Assembly (NCBI GenBank): GCA_016165875.1
Contig: JABBOT010000005.1
Coordinates: 20,854,520 to 20,918,519, forward strand
Direction: 5' to 3'
DNA from: Acanthopleura granulata
Taxonomy: Eukaryota > Mollusca > Polyplacophora > Chitonida > Chitonidae
Length of the DNA stretch: 64,000 bases
The position numbers and the translations under genes were made by a program. How positions within the stretch are numbered: the first letter of the stretch is position 1; each line of letters opens with the position of its first letter. The notes below the pieces were generated by a model. That model saw only the letters and a program-made list of their open reading frames with translations. It was not told the origin of the DNA and searched no databases. Positions 13,721-28,000 of the stretch are shown here, in pieces.

Positions 13721-14906
13721 TGAGCATAATTTGGGGACTTTCAGGAGGTTTAAGCACACATTTACAGTCTTAAAATATTTCCGGCCAAAATTTTGTACAT
13801 AAGCACGTGATAAACGTTCTGAGAACTTCGCATAAAACGGTGTGTGACGAACCGGATTCCAGATATCCTTTATTACATAAAGCTTTCCCACACCTTTTCC
13901 ACCAAAAGGAAGCTATTGAACTGATTGCGTGGTTTACATACAATACTTAACTATGTAGCTTAGTTGTTTTTTATCTGGGATCAAATCAACATGACGTCGA
14001 ATTATTTCCTCGTTACAAAAGAAAAGAAAACAATAGTAAAAACTATGCCTAAATCGAAAATATTTATGCATAACATAAGGCCGATGTTTACAACAAGAAG
14101 CAATCGAATTGGCCTATCACAAACGAGATAAACACTATCGAATTCTGTGCCGTGGAAATGTGTGACATCAGCCATTGTTTCAGTTATCGGTCATCGGTCT
14201 GAACCATTAAACGGGTTGTGGCCAAATACTCTAAACAGGACATAGCGGATTCGAGCTTTGATCCAGAAGATTGAAAACTGAGAAAATATATCTTTGCTCC
14301 AAAAATAAGTAAATTTTGGCATGGCCGTCTATACATACGTCTATCTTGTATATATTTGGACTTATTATTTCAGAACAGTTCAAGACTGCATTACTAATCA
14401 CATGAAGACCCTGTGTTCGACAACAGCAAACAATTTTCTCCATTTAGTGATAGATATAGCAGATTCTGGAGTTGTTTTTATCTATATGCTTGAGTTTATA
14501 GATGAGTTTCGTTGACTACATGTCTTTCATCCAAGTTGATTATTCCGACATGGTGCTTTTTTGAACAATCGTAATCAAGGCGCGATTGAGATACCGATAT
14601 ATGTGTTTGACGTAGAAATTACAATTACCTAGGGTTGTATTCCATGTCTAGAAATTCGACAATCTTCCCAGCAGCTTCTCTCTAACATTTTACCGGCTTT
14701 ATTTACTATTTATGTACACACTATTTTTACGCGTTTCTTTCGGGTATGGTATTATAAGTTGTTTTGGAAAAGAGTCTCACGATTGTCGACTTTGAAGGAC
14801 CCTTAATAGTTTATGAGTGGCGTACGAATGTCAGATTTTAAGCTTAGTACAAACATGTCTCCTTGTTTCTTTTCTTAGAGTACATACAATGCATGTTTGG
14901 CGCATC

Positions 14907-15029
14907 CTCCTGGGTCTCCCCCGGGCGTTGCCCGGTTTCCTTCCACCAAAATGTTTGGCCACCGTCGTACAAGTGAAATATTCTTGAGACATTATAACAC
15001 CAAACAAATTAAATAAATAAATAAATATC
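14907..15029 (+). mobile_element. SINE family A, 3' half
   Basis: Holds the cccgggcgttgcccggtttc and gtgaaatattcttgag blocks and ends in an (AAAT)n tail. Confidence 0.7.
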
Positions 15030-16455
15030 TCCAAAGCATTATGCACTGCTTCAGTTGAAACTCTGAACCGAAACACACTTTCGTATACATTTTGTGCAAT
15101 GTGAAGAGATTAGATTCGTAGTTTCAGTAATAAATTGGCCCTTGCAAATTTGACTTTACCATTTGACGCACTGAACTGTGATTTGAATTCTTAGAATAAT
15201 AATACCACCTAAAAGCAGAAACGAATATGTAAGATGCCATAAGCTGGATATGTTTCAAATATCTGGATATTGAGAAGACAAGCCTGTTCAAAACTGCATG
15301 GTGTCACACATAATCAACGACAGCACGAAATCCCCATCACATGATTCATTCCAGTGTATATATCAAAGAGAGGTACTACTAGCATCTGTCACTTTGCCGT
15401 GCACATTATAGATTTGGGTATGAGCCATGTCTAGTCTTATGCGCAAGTGATCACCTAGTCCTCTTGGTATATAGTCGTTAAAGTGTGTACACGAGGTCTC
15501 GAGTCATTCTAACCAGAAAATTGCCATGTTGTGCTTCCATACATTTGTCAGACACCCGTAGACACAGATCACACGCAAATTTACCAGATGTAACCTCGAT
15601 GGGACCGGTATGCCTTTCGTGCAATCAAACAGCCGTTATCAAAATATTGCGCATTTCGACATTTGACAGCCAAATTAACAAATGACTTGGGACTGGCTAG
15701 AGCTTCCAATGTTCCTGGCAAGAGTTATTAGAAGTATATCGATTCATTTGTACCACCTGTCCTCTGCAATACATCGTGCGATCATGGTTATATATATTTT
15801 ACCCTAGACTTGTTGTGTTACCCTGTCTTTGAGTGGATTTGATGTTAATTATGCAATGTCTGTGGGGCTGTAAATTTAGTTCTAAATGTAATCAAGAAAC
15901 AGAACAAAGTCTTCAAGAATTAATCAAACTGCATGTATTCTTGAACGAATTTAAGGAACTTCCTTTGCAATGCGTGAACTTGTTTACACATCGAATTTAA
16001 GCAATTCAAGAACGTACATTTGCATTTTCAGTTTAAAACTGGATGATAAATATTAACCTTTCTTACATCGTAAAGAAGTCTCAGTCAAGTCGATCTGATC
16101 CATCGTGACGTCCGAAGTTGTATACGCCGAAAGGCCTATACTGAAGTGAAAGTCATCTTTCGTAACCGAATAAACTCATCACAAGATGCGTATTTACAGG
16201 AATAAAAAACCAACATGTATTAATTCTGATCAAGTTTCTATTTTCATCAGATACTTCTCTCTTGTGTTTTTTTCCATCCGTTAGTCCATTAATAAAACAG
16301 CTATGATAATTCTTTGCCCATTGCAGGCAAAGTCAATCTGAAATCAGGAATCGTTCTCTTGTGCTGATCTTTTTGGTTCACTCGGGGGTTTATGTCTGTA
16401 TAAATTTTTCAGTCGTATGACGACGACGAGTTTTAGCATACTGTGTCTTCTTGTG

Positions 16456-16690
16456 ACAGGGCAAAATACTGCCGCCACTTGAACGTCAAGCCGAAGACAC
16501 CAGGCATGACATCCCACATAGTCACATTATACTGACACCGGGCCAACCAGTCCTATTTCCCTGCTCTGACATTTCAGTGCTGAGCGCAAGTACCAGGTAC
16601 CATTTAAAAAAAACTTTAATAGGACTCTACCCTGAACTGATCCCGGATCTCCCGACCTCAAGGTTGCAGATTTACGACTTGCAGTGATTT
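16456..16690 (+). mobile_element. Dispersed repeat family B, copy 1
   Basis: Shares with 26742-26970 the blocks ctgccgccac, gacaccaggcatgacatc, cacattatactgacaccggg and ggatctcccgacctc, in the same order and orientation. Read on the minus strand, ggttagagca-like and gggagatcc motifs suggest a tRNA-derived SINE. Confidence 0.65.
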
Positions 16691-17006
16691 ACATTTACTG
16701 TGAGCACTCCTATTTATAAAATAAAATGCTAATTTACCATCAGGATATCCTCGTTCTCTATATTGTGCGAACGACAAACTTAAGCAGTGATACGGATATC
16801 TTATACATTACAGGTCGTGGCTTTAAATGGGATGTCACGCATGCCATACATGTATCTATATGCCACAAAAAACATCACCCTTATGATTGTAGTGAACTGA
16901 ACACATGAACTTATTTGGGAGTAAATTGACGATCTTGGTTCTTGCTTGAAAGAACGGAAAGTGAAAAGGCTGATTGGCCTATGGTGTCAGTAATAATGTT
17001 ATATCT

Positions 17007-17263
17007 GGTGTCGTTGGTTAGCTCGCTGGCGAGGCGTAATGAGCCAGAAGCCACCTACTAATGCTGTCGCTGTGAATTTAAGTCCAGCTCATGCTGGCTT
17101 ACTCTCTGGCAGTATGTGGGAAGGTCTAGTAACAACCTCCGGATGGTCGTGGGTTTCCCCCAGGCTCTTCCCGGTTTCCTCCCACCATAATGCTGGCCGC
17201 CGTCGTATTAGTGAAATATTCTTGAGTACGGGGTAAAACACAAATCAAATAAATAAATAAATC
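17007..17263 (+). mobile_element. SINE family A, full length
   Basis: About 255 bp: tRNA-like head with A-box-like gttggttagctcgctgg and B-box-like gtgaatttaagtcc, a GC-rich body (gtcgtgggtttcccccaggc), the shared 3' end gtgaaatattcttgagtacg, and an (AAAT)n tail. One of the best copies for a consensus. Confidence 0.85.
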
Positions 17264-18590
17264 AAATATCTGTTTCAGTGAGACAGCACTAAAAGCGTGT
17301 ACTCTGAGGTCATGGTATTGTGATATGAACGAATAAATGTTAAGCCTCAAACTCCCCAGAAGACATGTTCAACTTCCCCGAAGAGTCGGTGGTTTATACT
17401 TCCCGGCATGCACCGCGGTTTCCTGTGAAAAATGCTTGAGCATGACGTTAAATACTAAATACTTATCAATGTATATTTTCAGATGAGGGCATTAGTGTGA
17501 TTATTGCCTATTTTCCAATCGCCTATTTGGTGCGGTTTTCATCTCTTAAGCGCGATGAAACCCTCTTTTCTTTGCACACGTCCTTTACTTTGATTACGCT
17601 GTTGTTGTTCAAAAGAACACAATTCCCTACACAAGACAAAAATAATTACATGTATACAAGGCACCCTAGATACATGCGTTAAATCGGGAATGTAGAATAT
17701 AATGATCTAACTAAATCTAATGAGCTTTGTTCATATTTATCGACATGAGTGCTTCCACCAGCTCTACACATCAAATGGAAGGAAAGATTCCCAAGGATCT
17801 AATTTAAAGGATTTAAATGGTCTTATCACTGGGTAACTAGAAGATCTTGGGCTTAAGGGAACATAATACATTTAACATCAATACATGTCATCTGCCAGGC
17901 CTTTTCAAATTTTCGCCATGAAAACATTGTTAATATCCCTATTTCTATTCTCATTTAAGATATAAAATCGCAATCCATAAAAAAAGAAGAAAAAGAAAAG
18001 ACAGAAAAGAAAATGAATATTTAATAATATTTGACACTGGTCTTTTCTTTGATTTTTTAAGATTATCTTTCTACAGGCCTGTTATTTACGGCCTGCGACG
18101 ATGTCTTAACTGGATTTGCCTTAGATCAGCTACGGGCTGGAATTTTCGGGCTGAATTACCTTCTTTAATCGTTATCTCGTCGATTTATATCGCTAAGTTT
18201 TCTCTGAGATAATGTACATGCACCTTTAAAGGGGAAAGGGTTATACGATAATTATCATATATAGTGCATGAATGGATTTTTAATGGCCACAAAATCTGTA
18301 AAAACATATCTGATCAGACGGTGTCCTCTCGTTTCGCCTTTGTAGCAGTTCGCCCTATCAAAATCGGTAAAGCGAAATGCGAATGCCCATGTTATCCCCT
18401 GGGTCACTGAAGAGGATAAGCCCATAGAGGCTTGATAAACATGTACAGACAATAAGAGTAGAATGATATATTGAGATTTCTGAATTTATTTATTTATTTA
18501 ATAGCACTTGAAAATAAACAGTCATTTTCACAAATGTGCCAAAAAAGAAAAAGAAAAAAAATAAAATAAAAGAAACGGAATCTGTGTATT

Positions 18591-18665
18591 CTGTGTTATC
18601 ATGTTACTATAGTGTTTTATCATGGTGTTATCATGTTACTATAGTGTTTTATCATGGTGTTATCA
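18591..18665. repeat. 32-bp direct repeat, two copies plus a partial
   Basis: tgttatcatgttactatagt, then gttttatcatgg, occurs twice head to tail with the start of a third. A/T-rich simple sequence follows to about 18740. Confidence 0.75.
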
Positions 18666-19379
18666 CTGTAGTGAATAATTTTAATGTTTTTTTTAATAAT
18701 TTTTAATAATTATTATTTTTAAAATATTTTAAATAATTTTTAAAGCTTCTGTAAACTAAATGGTTCATGCATAAGATTATTCCAGACATGTTTGAGAGTG
18801 TTAAGGGAGAATCGTTCACCTATTAATCTACCTTAATCCACTCACGGCAGATATCGGCGGAGAGTTGGATCAAGGCATCAATCCTCTCTGAAAATCGCTA
18901 AGGCGAAACGTGATAAGGCGAGTTTGAAATTAAGGCAAAGCGAGAATGAACCAGTTAGACTTGTCCTTTATGGACGTCACTAGGAGACAGCTTTAAGTTA
19001 ATCTGAATTTAGGCTTTTGGAATGACAGCCTACACTATTCCCATGAATTTGAAGTCAACAATATGATCTTATTAGGTACACAGGTAAATACATAACGAAT
19101 TCAATATTTTCAAATAATCTGACCCTGACCGCCGCTATTTTGAAAAGGATATATTTTGTCTGTTGCAAGACACGGTAAGAAATAACCGACTCTATTTCAA
19201 ACTTTTTTGTACTTTTGTATTCGTTGGTCGTCGGTAAAATACTGTACTCTGACTTTTAATGCATCGGTCTGTAGGACTTAGGTGAAACCGTAAGCGAGGC
19301 CTTCAAGTAAAGTTTCCTTGAGGAGTAAAAAGCAAATATATATCAACCGCCTAAACGAGAATTGAATGCAGCCGATGGA

Positions 19380-20010
19380 AAACATGTAAGATTGCAATCT
19401 GATGAGGACAAAGGTTAAGGTATAGACGAGTGATACAGGACACGAAAGTTTGTCGTCTTTTTACAGTAAGGGTTAAGATGTGGAATTCGGGACATGTAAG
19501 CGCGTGGACTGTTGATAGTATGAGTGATAAGGTGTATGACATGCGTTTCGGGACATGTACGTGTAAGCTCGGAGGTGAAAGTTGACACGGAACACGTGGA
19601 AGATTGTAGTTTATGAAAATAAGAGGAAATGTTGGCGATTTAGTTGTTGGGGGACAGCGAAGAGTAAGCCAATAGGCCATCATGTTTCATTGTGCTCCGT
19701 TGACAATGAACAGAAGTGCGAGATGCAAGCTATACAGAAGACGAACGTTTGTAGCAGGTTGGCGGAGTTAAGTACACATTATGTTATTACACATTTTTTG
19801 ATTTAAATGACAGTGGAGGGTAAGGCGGAATTCGGGCGATGCAGGCTTATAATTGTTTGATGAAGGTAAGATATACAAGGGAAAAAAAGGGCTGAACGTG
19901 CCATGCAGAACAGGCAAGCTTGTGGTTGCTTGACGGTGAAAGCCATGACGGAGTGCCAATGATGCTGGACATGATAGCTTCTGTTCTTCTTACATCGGAG
20001 GCATTAAGTA
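19380..20010. repeat. Degenerate repetitive region
   Basis: Recurring pieces such as gggacatgta, ggtaaggcggaattcggg, and ttgtttgatgaaggtaag versus ttgcttgacggtgaaag suggest an old tandem repeat of roughly 60-90 bp. Period not fixed by eye. Confidence 0.35.
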
Positions 20011-22164
20011 GTATGAAGACAAAGGCGATTAACTGACAATTAATAATAATAATTGGCAGCAGTGAACATGAGTGTAGCGCCAACAGGCTTTCGCATAATA
20101 AACAAAGAGGTTGTTACGATAAAGCGCGAAAATTGCGGAAGGTGCTATCATATGTATCTCTTGAGAGTAATGTACTTTCGACATTAGCGGATATTTATTC
20201 ACATGCGCTAAAACCATATCTACTGACTTCGCGGATTTCATTTCTTGAGCTAAATTCAACAGCTATTCCACTGAGGGTATCTATATACTGAATGGAAATT
20301 CACGCTTGATGCGAACAAATGGTTCGAGCTATAACGGACAGAAAATGAGTGCAAAATGTCTCTCGATTTCTGAAATGACCTCCATAGGATACAAAAAAAA
20401 TAGAAACAAATGCAACGAATTCGGATGTACTTACCCGTGAAAGATATAAGCTTACTTTTTCTGTGATGAGAACACCTGGAAAGCCTCAAGCCTCTGTTAT
20501 TTTGTCCAGAACGAGACATCGAATGTTCTAGCTAAGTATCTGGACATCTGTATCCAATGTATCTCTCCGGTAAAAAGATGCAAATTTTGGGAAGCGGGAC
20601 TATTCCAACAGTACGGAATACAATTAACTTAAGTAACGTATAGGGACTTGCAGCGAATCTATATAATGACGCTACTCCCAAGACAATTCCTACCGATATC
20701 CAATTTTTTTTTCTCTCCCTCGTGTGATGACGAATCTAGAAGAACATCGTTAGACACTGTGAATCAGTCTGTCGTGTATGATTTCCTACTGCTGTTTTGT
20801 ACAGGAAAAACATTTTCTGATTGCTCCGTTCGTTAACAATGAGGTCATCGCAGACTGTCTTTGATCTTCCGCTTCTCTGTTGCAAGGGCAATCGGACAAA
20901 TAATGTCTTCTGCGTTGTATCTCTGTAGTGGTATAAGCTCTATAGAACAGCTTTGCTTTATGGGTTCTTTCAGGAGCGGGCTGACACCAGTTCTAATCCA
21001 GGCGACGGACCATGTCGATATGCTAATTGAAATATCACAAGAGCTGTAGCTACCGAATCTATGACAAACAGATGTTACGTTTTAAGTACCAGCACATACG
21101 CGACCTGGTGACGACGTTTTCATAAACAGCTCCAAAACTAGAGCATTAAAATTTCCCTCTGGGCCATAATACATTTATACCGGCATCCTGTATATCGCCT
21201 TGTGTTCTACTCACCATGGAAACTGCGTCTTATCAGCGCCTGGAAAGCTCTCACAATACGACAGACAAAATTGCATTAGCATGTTTTGAGGACAAGAGCT
21301 TGGAGATCGATCATTTGTTGAGTTTGTTAATGTAAGAGGCATTTCAGAAGAATAAGGATATAGTGAGACGTGTAAGCTGTCGGCGGGATAGGATGGGGGA
21401 TTTGTTTTAGCATTTGTTTTGGAATTTGTGGTAGCATCTTAAAGTCTGGCGCATAGCCTAGATGTAAGATTTCACGGTTGCGAAGGGGCAGTTTTGTGAG
21501 AAATACTGTGGTTCATAGCCGTTACTAGTGGGAACCATTCCTATATATATACGCATGCTAATGCCTGACGATTGAGAGAAATTAGCCATTGACACAATTG
21601 CGCGAGAAGGTGCAAAGGCAAAACCGTTAATGAGAACAACGGTCTCACGTAATTACAATTGCCCCTTAGATTACCGTAATTAGCTCCTTAATTGCCATCA
21701 GTAATCAAGGAAAGATGTTCGATAGATGCAAACCATGCCTGCATGCATGTGACCTACTGCACAGACCCCATTTGTTCTGAAGGTGCTTGGAACTGGAGCT
21801 CCAATATAATTGCGCGCGCTTGAAATGCTCATGTGTTAGGATAATAAAAGGCTGTGCAAAATGGCAATAAACACCTTGTCCACCAGAGCAAAAGAATGCT
21901 TTCAAACCCTGGACCTTGAAACGAGCTATTTCAAGAAAGAAAAGGGATATGACGTCATCGATGCCCTGGTGGTCCTACACAGCATAGTGGAACCTTATGT
22001 TTTGGAAGCATTTTCCTCGATTGGAAAAGGTCTGTTAAAAAGCGATCTCATTTTCTCACAGGACAAAATATAATTGTGTTTGACCTGATATATAAGCCTG
22101 TACTTCTTTTAAATGTTTTGCTTTGCATTTGACGCTGTACATAGGATGCTTGCCAAGCACTTGA

Positions 22165-22315
22165 GGAGCAGAATCGGCTTCCTCTCGCCTCTGCTAGGTT
22201 TCATCTCGGTTCCACTAGGTGTCTTCTCGCCTTGGTGGGTTTCTCATCGCGTCCACTGGGTTTCTTCTCGCCTTGATGGGTTCTTTATCGCGTCCACTGT
22301 GTTTCTTATAGCCAT
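22165..22315. repeat. Short minisatellite (ttctcgcc/tcgcgtccactggg units)
   Basis: About five units of roughly 28-32 bp that alternate ttctcgccttggtgggtt and atcgcgtccactgggttt. A short open frame here is only repeat translation. Confidence 0.6.
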
Positions 22316-23904
22316 TCTGTTTGACTTCATAATGTGTTCTTCGTCTTTTTCCCGTAAAAATGTCTTCAAATCATGCACAAAGGTGGGCCAAAATTAAACC
22401 AATCATGTTGTTTAGCCCCAATGCTAAATACAGATGTTAAAAAGTCGGAAATTATGGTGGGTTTAAAACAATAAATTCACTAAAGCTAAAAGTTCCACAT
22501 ACCTGGCGTTCTTAAACAATGTCTACGAGGAAAGACCTATAGAAGGGCTTTCAGATTGTGGAAATTTGTAATTTTGACAAGCAAATGTGCGGATTTACTT
22601 TCGCATCATCAGTTTATTTGTTATGAAAGGTACGAAGTGGAATCATGATCAAAGAAAGCCTGGATGATTGCTACGACTTCACACAGTATTTGAGCCCATA
22701 TAAAAATGTTCTTATTGCCGTGGTATAAATAAGCATATCGTCTATACAAGCCGAGATCTACTGTTCATTCACCGTAAAGAAACATCATCCAGTATTTCTC
22801 AATCCGTAAAAAGGGTCAGAGAAATCTCGGCTATGTATGCCGGGCTGATCATTCTTCACCGCAGATCCTATACAGTGGACTTAATATACCTTAGGCAAAT
22901 CCTTCTCAATCGACGTATAGGGCCAAGCGATGTGAAATGGTCGTGGAATAGTGACGGGCCTGCATGGCGGAATGGATGACGAGAACGTGGATAAATGGGG
23001 ATTAATACCTGTAACCTCTGAATCAGTTGCCATCTCTTCATTACTCCCTCTATGGAAAAGCCATTGGTGCCGATATAGGTATTATCGGTAGTAATTACTT
23101 GGGTTAATGGCAGACTAAATTCCTTAAAAAAACACTAACCGCATTTTTATAACAACATTCCTATCTATTCCATTTGATGCCAGAAACCTTATAGCTGGAT
23201 CGTAATCCCATGAAAAATACCATCAATTTGTCCACTTCTGTTAAATTTTATGTTAGAGTCATCTTTGAAACACACACTATATGGGTGAACCCTGGAAACT
23301 CAATCCATGTTGACGAGTTATTTCGGATGTGTTTGTTCAACCCTCCCTCTCCACACCTCTCAAGATACAGGCAAGAATTCAGTTAAGGCTTTCCTATGCC
23401 TGGCTGACATCAACAATTGTTTTCTGCGGAAAATGCAGTAAACACATGAGGAAGTAATTATGCCAACCCGAAAAGGACCAAGAGCGTGCTGCTTCAATTT
23501 TTCATTTGATCTATTTGAAATCCGATAGCCGTTTTGAATGAGTTAGAAAGTCAGGAAGGCTATTTAGGCCTGGTTCAGTTTGGTCACTACACAGGAGGGT
23601 ATGCTAAAATTCCACGTCCGCAGTTAAATAGCAAACCGGAACCCCGAAGTAGTTATGCAAGGCCTATGTAATTATAAGTCATGTCCCTGCAATCTGTAGG
23701 GTGTAGTTGCGCAATTGTTTCCAGGCTTGTTTACGGCTCCCAGTCGCCATAAACTGACTGCCTATTCCCCAGATAATACATTTATGCAAGGGGCTAAATG
23801 AATTAGTGTCGGGTGTTCTCGCATTTTCCCTACTGCGCCTCCAAGTTATGCCTTTTTTTGTTCCTTTAGCCATTTCCATGACAATTACCGCTTTATAACA
23901 TAGT

Positions 23905-24245
23905 ACAAACGACTACAGCACAGAGAGCAAAACCAGAGATGCGACGACAGTGTGATTGTTGGCAAATCGTCACACTTTACCGGTAAAATCCGACCTGTGG
24001 TCAATTTATCTCAGATCGGGGTTTGGTTATAACTGTTCATGCAAGTCTGAAAAAACGTAACAGCGTAACGTATATACATATCCTATCCATTCATTAAAAA
24101 GCAACATGCTAAATCGATTACATTTTTACTCTTCCGGTGTGTTAATTATCAATATAAAAGACTATGACATAGAGAGTAAAACTGAAGCAGCGACGACACT
24201 GTCACAGTTGGCAAATGGGCAAATCTCTTTTACCACGCCATTTTA
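23905..24245. repeat. Diverged ~250-bp direct duplication
   Basis: The segment agagagcaaaaccagagatg, then gcgacgacagtg and ttggcaaat, recurs about 252 bp later as agagagtaaaactgaagcag, then cgacgacactg and ttggcaaat. Confidence 0.55.
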
Positions 24246-24505
24246 GCGGACATAGCGGACAAGTCAGCGATTGTCAGTTTTCGACATAAATGTATCACTT
24301 CAAAACTAGCGCAAAGGAGCCCCTGGTTTGTCTCGGGAAACCGAAACAACAGCTCACTACAATATACCTGTAGCCAACACGGCTCTCATTGCCTGTATTA
24401 GACCTTGTTTCCTTTTGGGCAGCCCAGCGTTCATTGAAGACCAGGCGTCTGTCACCAATATGGTGCGCATGTCTCCATGTCACACTTTGAAATGTTTGTC
24501 AGTTA

Positions 24506-24626
24506 CTTGCCTCATGCTGGGGGTTACCCGGGGCACTCCCAGTTTCTCAGTCCATAACACTGATCGTCAGGGCATATAGTGAGTGAAACATTCTTAAATA
24601 TTAAACAACGTAAAATCAAATAAATG
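24506..24626 (+). mobile_element. SINE-like 3' half, degenerate
   Basis: Similar order of blocks (ggggttacccggggc, agtgaaacattcttaa, aatcaaataaatg) but many changes. Lies just beyond the VPS33B stop codon. Confidence 0.45.
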
Positions 24627-25020
24627 TGTACTTCTAGATAAAAATATGCCTAAGATTGCATTAACTACATTTCATTAACCGAGGGTCTAATTTTACCAGT
24701 ACACATAGACTCGGCGTGGCTGAACGTGGGAACTTCAAGATGTGAAATCTCCATCATCAATATGGGACACATTAATGTAAAGAAACAAAAAACAAACATA
24801 ATCTACGATAAAATGTGAATATATATATGTGTTTTAGTATTTACACAGCCCCTGTATTTGAGTTGCATGATAAATGAATGAATTTGGAGAATTATGAAAA
24901 GGTACTGAGTCCCGGCAGTCCTGAAACAGTCTGACAAGAGCTGCTGACAAGTTAGACCATTTTGTTATAATCTCTCATAAATTTATATCACAGACACTGC
25001 CCCAAACTCCGACTGTATTT

Positions 25021-25094
25021 TCAAACTTCTAGAACGCTTTCCAGCATCGTTTTACCATTTATGAGCGATGTGGTGGCCACCAGAAATCTGTAAC
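25021..25094 (-). CDS. VPS33B: VPS33B exon 19 (stop codon)
   Basis: Residues 578-601, [20 protein letters not shown], then VLEV and TGA (complement of 25021-25023). Acceptor ttttacag. Aligns with the C-terminal [20 protein letters not shown] end of the family. Confidence 0.94.
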
Positions 25095-28000
25095 CTGTAA
25101 AACAAAAGTGTATCATGAAAACACGGATTCGAGGGTACGCGATACTACCATGGCAACTTGAGCCAGCAATTGTGGGTGTTACGCCGCCATGGCAGTTATG
25201 TGATCATAACGCTAAGAGGTTTTCGTGAATGAAGCCGCTGGATCTTCAGATTAAAGATCACTCCATGACTGATGAAATCTGAATATCCGTGTACCTTGAG
25301 CTTTCTTATTACGCAAATTAAAGAAAATTTAATTTGTTTACAGTAACATTTTGTATTTAAAATTTTTATCTTCTCCAGTGGGGTCGAGGTGGGTTGAACT
25401 ATGTCAACAAGCCAGTCCTACAAACAAGGAGGGTGGGGGAATTCCCTGTTAAGGTCGAGATTAGGCCTGCGTCTGGTGTGGTTGGGAATCACCCATCCTA
25501 ACTCAGAACCAATCCTTAAGCCTTTCCCATGTTTACATAACCATATCTAGCAGAGAACTGACATTTCCGGAGTAACTGATTTAGATTGAGTCTGCATCAC
25601 AAACAACAATTATACTTTTCCAAAAGAAAACCTTTCAGGGTGATAAAAAATACAACAGAACCATGAGGATAAGTAGATAAGTCATGAGTCAATATATTAA
25701 TGTACCTTTCTGCCTGCCAAGGAAACGAAGAGCAGCAATCTCGGAAAACGTACATCCCCCCAGAAAGTAGACCAATGTAACTCTTGAAGCAGGGGATTTA
25801 GTAGCTGGCATCGGACTGCCTTTACCTTAATGAGAAGAACGGGTCTGATTTACATGACAACGTAAACATTTATTTCTTTATTTGATTGGTGTTTACGCCC
25901 TACTCAGCATTATTGTGGGAAGAAGCCCGGCAGAGCCCCGGAGACACCTATGGCTATCCGCAGGTTCGGACAACATACAAATGTGTATCTGTTTATCTCA
26001 TTTGTGTACAATCTAATGGAAAAACAACTTGAGACCATTGAGACATCCTAACTTACCAATATATAGAATAATTATTACATAGGTCTGTTACACAGCTATT
26101 ACTATAGGCTCAGGACGTCTTATGTGCGACCATGCTACTGTTTTGCCTTGGCTGCACATTTTGCAGACAAAGGAAAATAGAAAAGCTTGCCCTGTATTTA
26201 ACACGGACGGTTTGGATTTTGCCCTCAAATGAATATCTAAGGCACAGAATGTACACTACGAAGTATCAATATGGCTTGACTACCTGTTCATTTATTTACT
26301 GAAACAGGCCTACTGATTACAATTTTGATGTTGCATTTAGCTTGTTATCCAACGGAAAATACACATGAACAAAACGTGTGTACCGATTTATTAAACGCAG
26401 ACCTGATCGCCAGAGGCCAACAGACTGGTAAAGTAAATGTAAGCAATACAAATGTACTGATTAAACATAAGCTTGAAGATCACAACACAAAGGACGAGAG
26501 AAAAGCACACTTTAACAATACAGGTATATCAATTGAGCAGAGATCGGGAAACAAAAAGACGAGAGTATGTCATATAAACATACAAATGACCACTAGCCTA
26601 TAGAATATTATTATTATAAAAAACTAAACAATGTGAAAGAGAGTTACACATAGTACAATCTGTGCATATGCTTGGGTTTTATGTTGCACTTAACTTTTAA
26701 GTAGTATGAATCCTTAGTACGTAAATTTAATGTTTATTCTTGTGGCAGGGTAAGTCCATGCCGCCACCGGGACATCATGCCAAAGACACCAGACATAACA
26801 CCTCACCCAGTCACATTATACTGACACCGGGTAGAGCAGTCATGTTTGTTTGCTCTAACCTCTCTGCTTGTGCTAACCGCCAAGTTAGCGAGGTAGCAGC
26901 AAGTACCATTTGGTCTTTGGTATGACCCGACTCGGATCTCCCGGCCTCCAGAAGTTGTATATACGACGTCTACACGCAATAAAGATTGTGTTTAACATGT
27001 AAAATCTTTTGCAGTGTGACCAATGGCAAGCCAATCTGCGAAGAGCAGACAAAGTACCTGTATATGAAAGTTTTATTAAAACAATCATTAAGTGACATAT
27101 GCTTCAACTTGTACGTTGTCTTGGAAGGCTGAAGATATTTATTATTTTTTTTTACCGTTGCTTAATGCCAGAGCTAAAAATTACGTAAAAGATATCTATT
27201 TAATTACACTACTGCACTGCATGAACTCTTAATATGTCAATATGTCTGTGACGTTTATTATTTACATAAAAGTGAGCTGTCATAATGTTCCTGTGGCAAA
27301 GAGCAGATTTTCTCATTGTGTAATACCACATTCATCCTTGCACATTTCGGCAAAATCACCTTTACCTTATTTCATACTTTCAGATGCAAACTGTTAAGTT
27401 TGAATCCCATAAAAATACCCCAATGGAAGGTAAATAATGACGCCCCACTTGATAAGTGAGCCCCTGGGGAAGGGGTGGGGAGTTATATCATTCACCTGTC
27501 ACCTGAGTGATTTCCATCTGCTGTTCTAATGTAACACTGTAATACCCTATGTATTTAAAAGCATTGCACGAACCCCTTGGGATTTCCAGCAACCTTGCCT
27601 ATGTAATTCGACTACACGTCTTGTTAATTAAATAATAACACTGAAACACATATGCACATATGATAAAATATATAACAAATTACACCTCGGAAAATATATG
27701 ACCACAGAGGCGTAGATATTGCTACATGTACATGTACAAAAACAAATGCAGTCAGGCAGTACACTGCCATTTTGAAAGCAAGACACGCACATTCGCTTTA
27801 GAGATTTCCAGTGGAGGTAAATATACAGAAGGCCTGTAATTGTTTCCCACTGGGAGAACGAGCCCATGTTTCCAACGAGTTGGCATGCAGTGTTGCTAGT
27901 CCATCCGTGATGGATGATGCCTGATGCTGTAACGCTATCCCAAGCTTTCTCTCAGCGACGCTAAAGCCATGTAAAACCAACGACTGACGTATTCTCCGGT

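Larger units (their letters stand above)
13721..25020. other. Gene-poor region
   Basis: Apart from the repeats listed, nothing coding is supported. A 70-codon frame at 21861-22073 has a balanced composition but no recognised motif or splice context. A weak SINE-like end lies at 17383-17462. Confidence 0.5.
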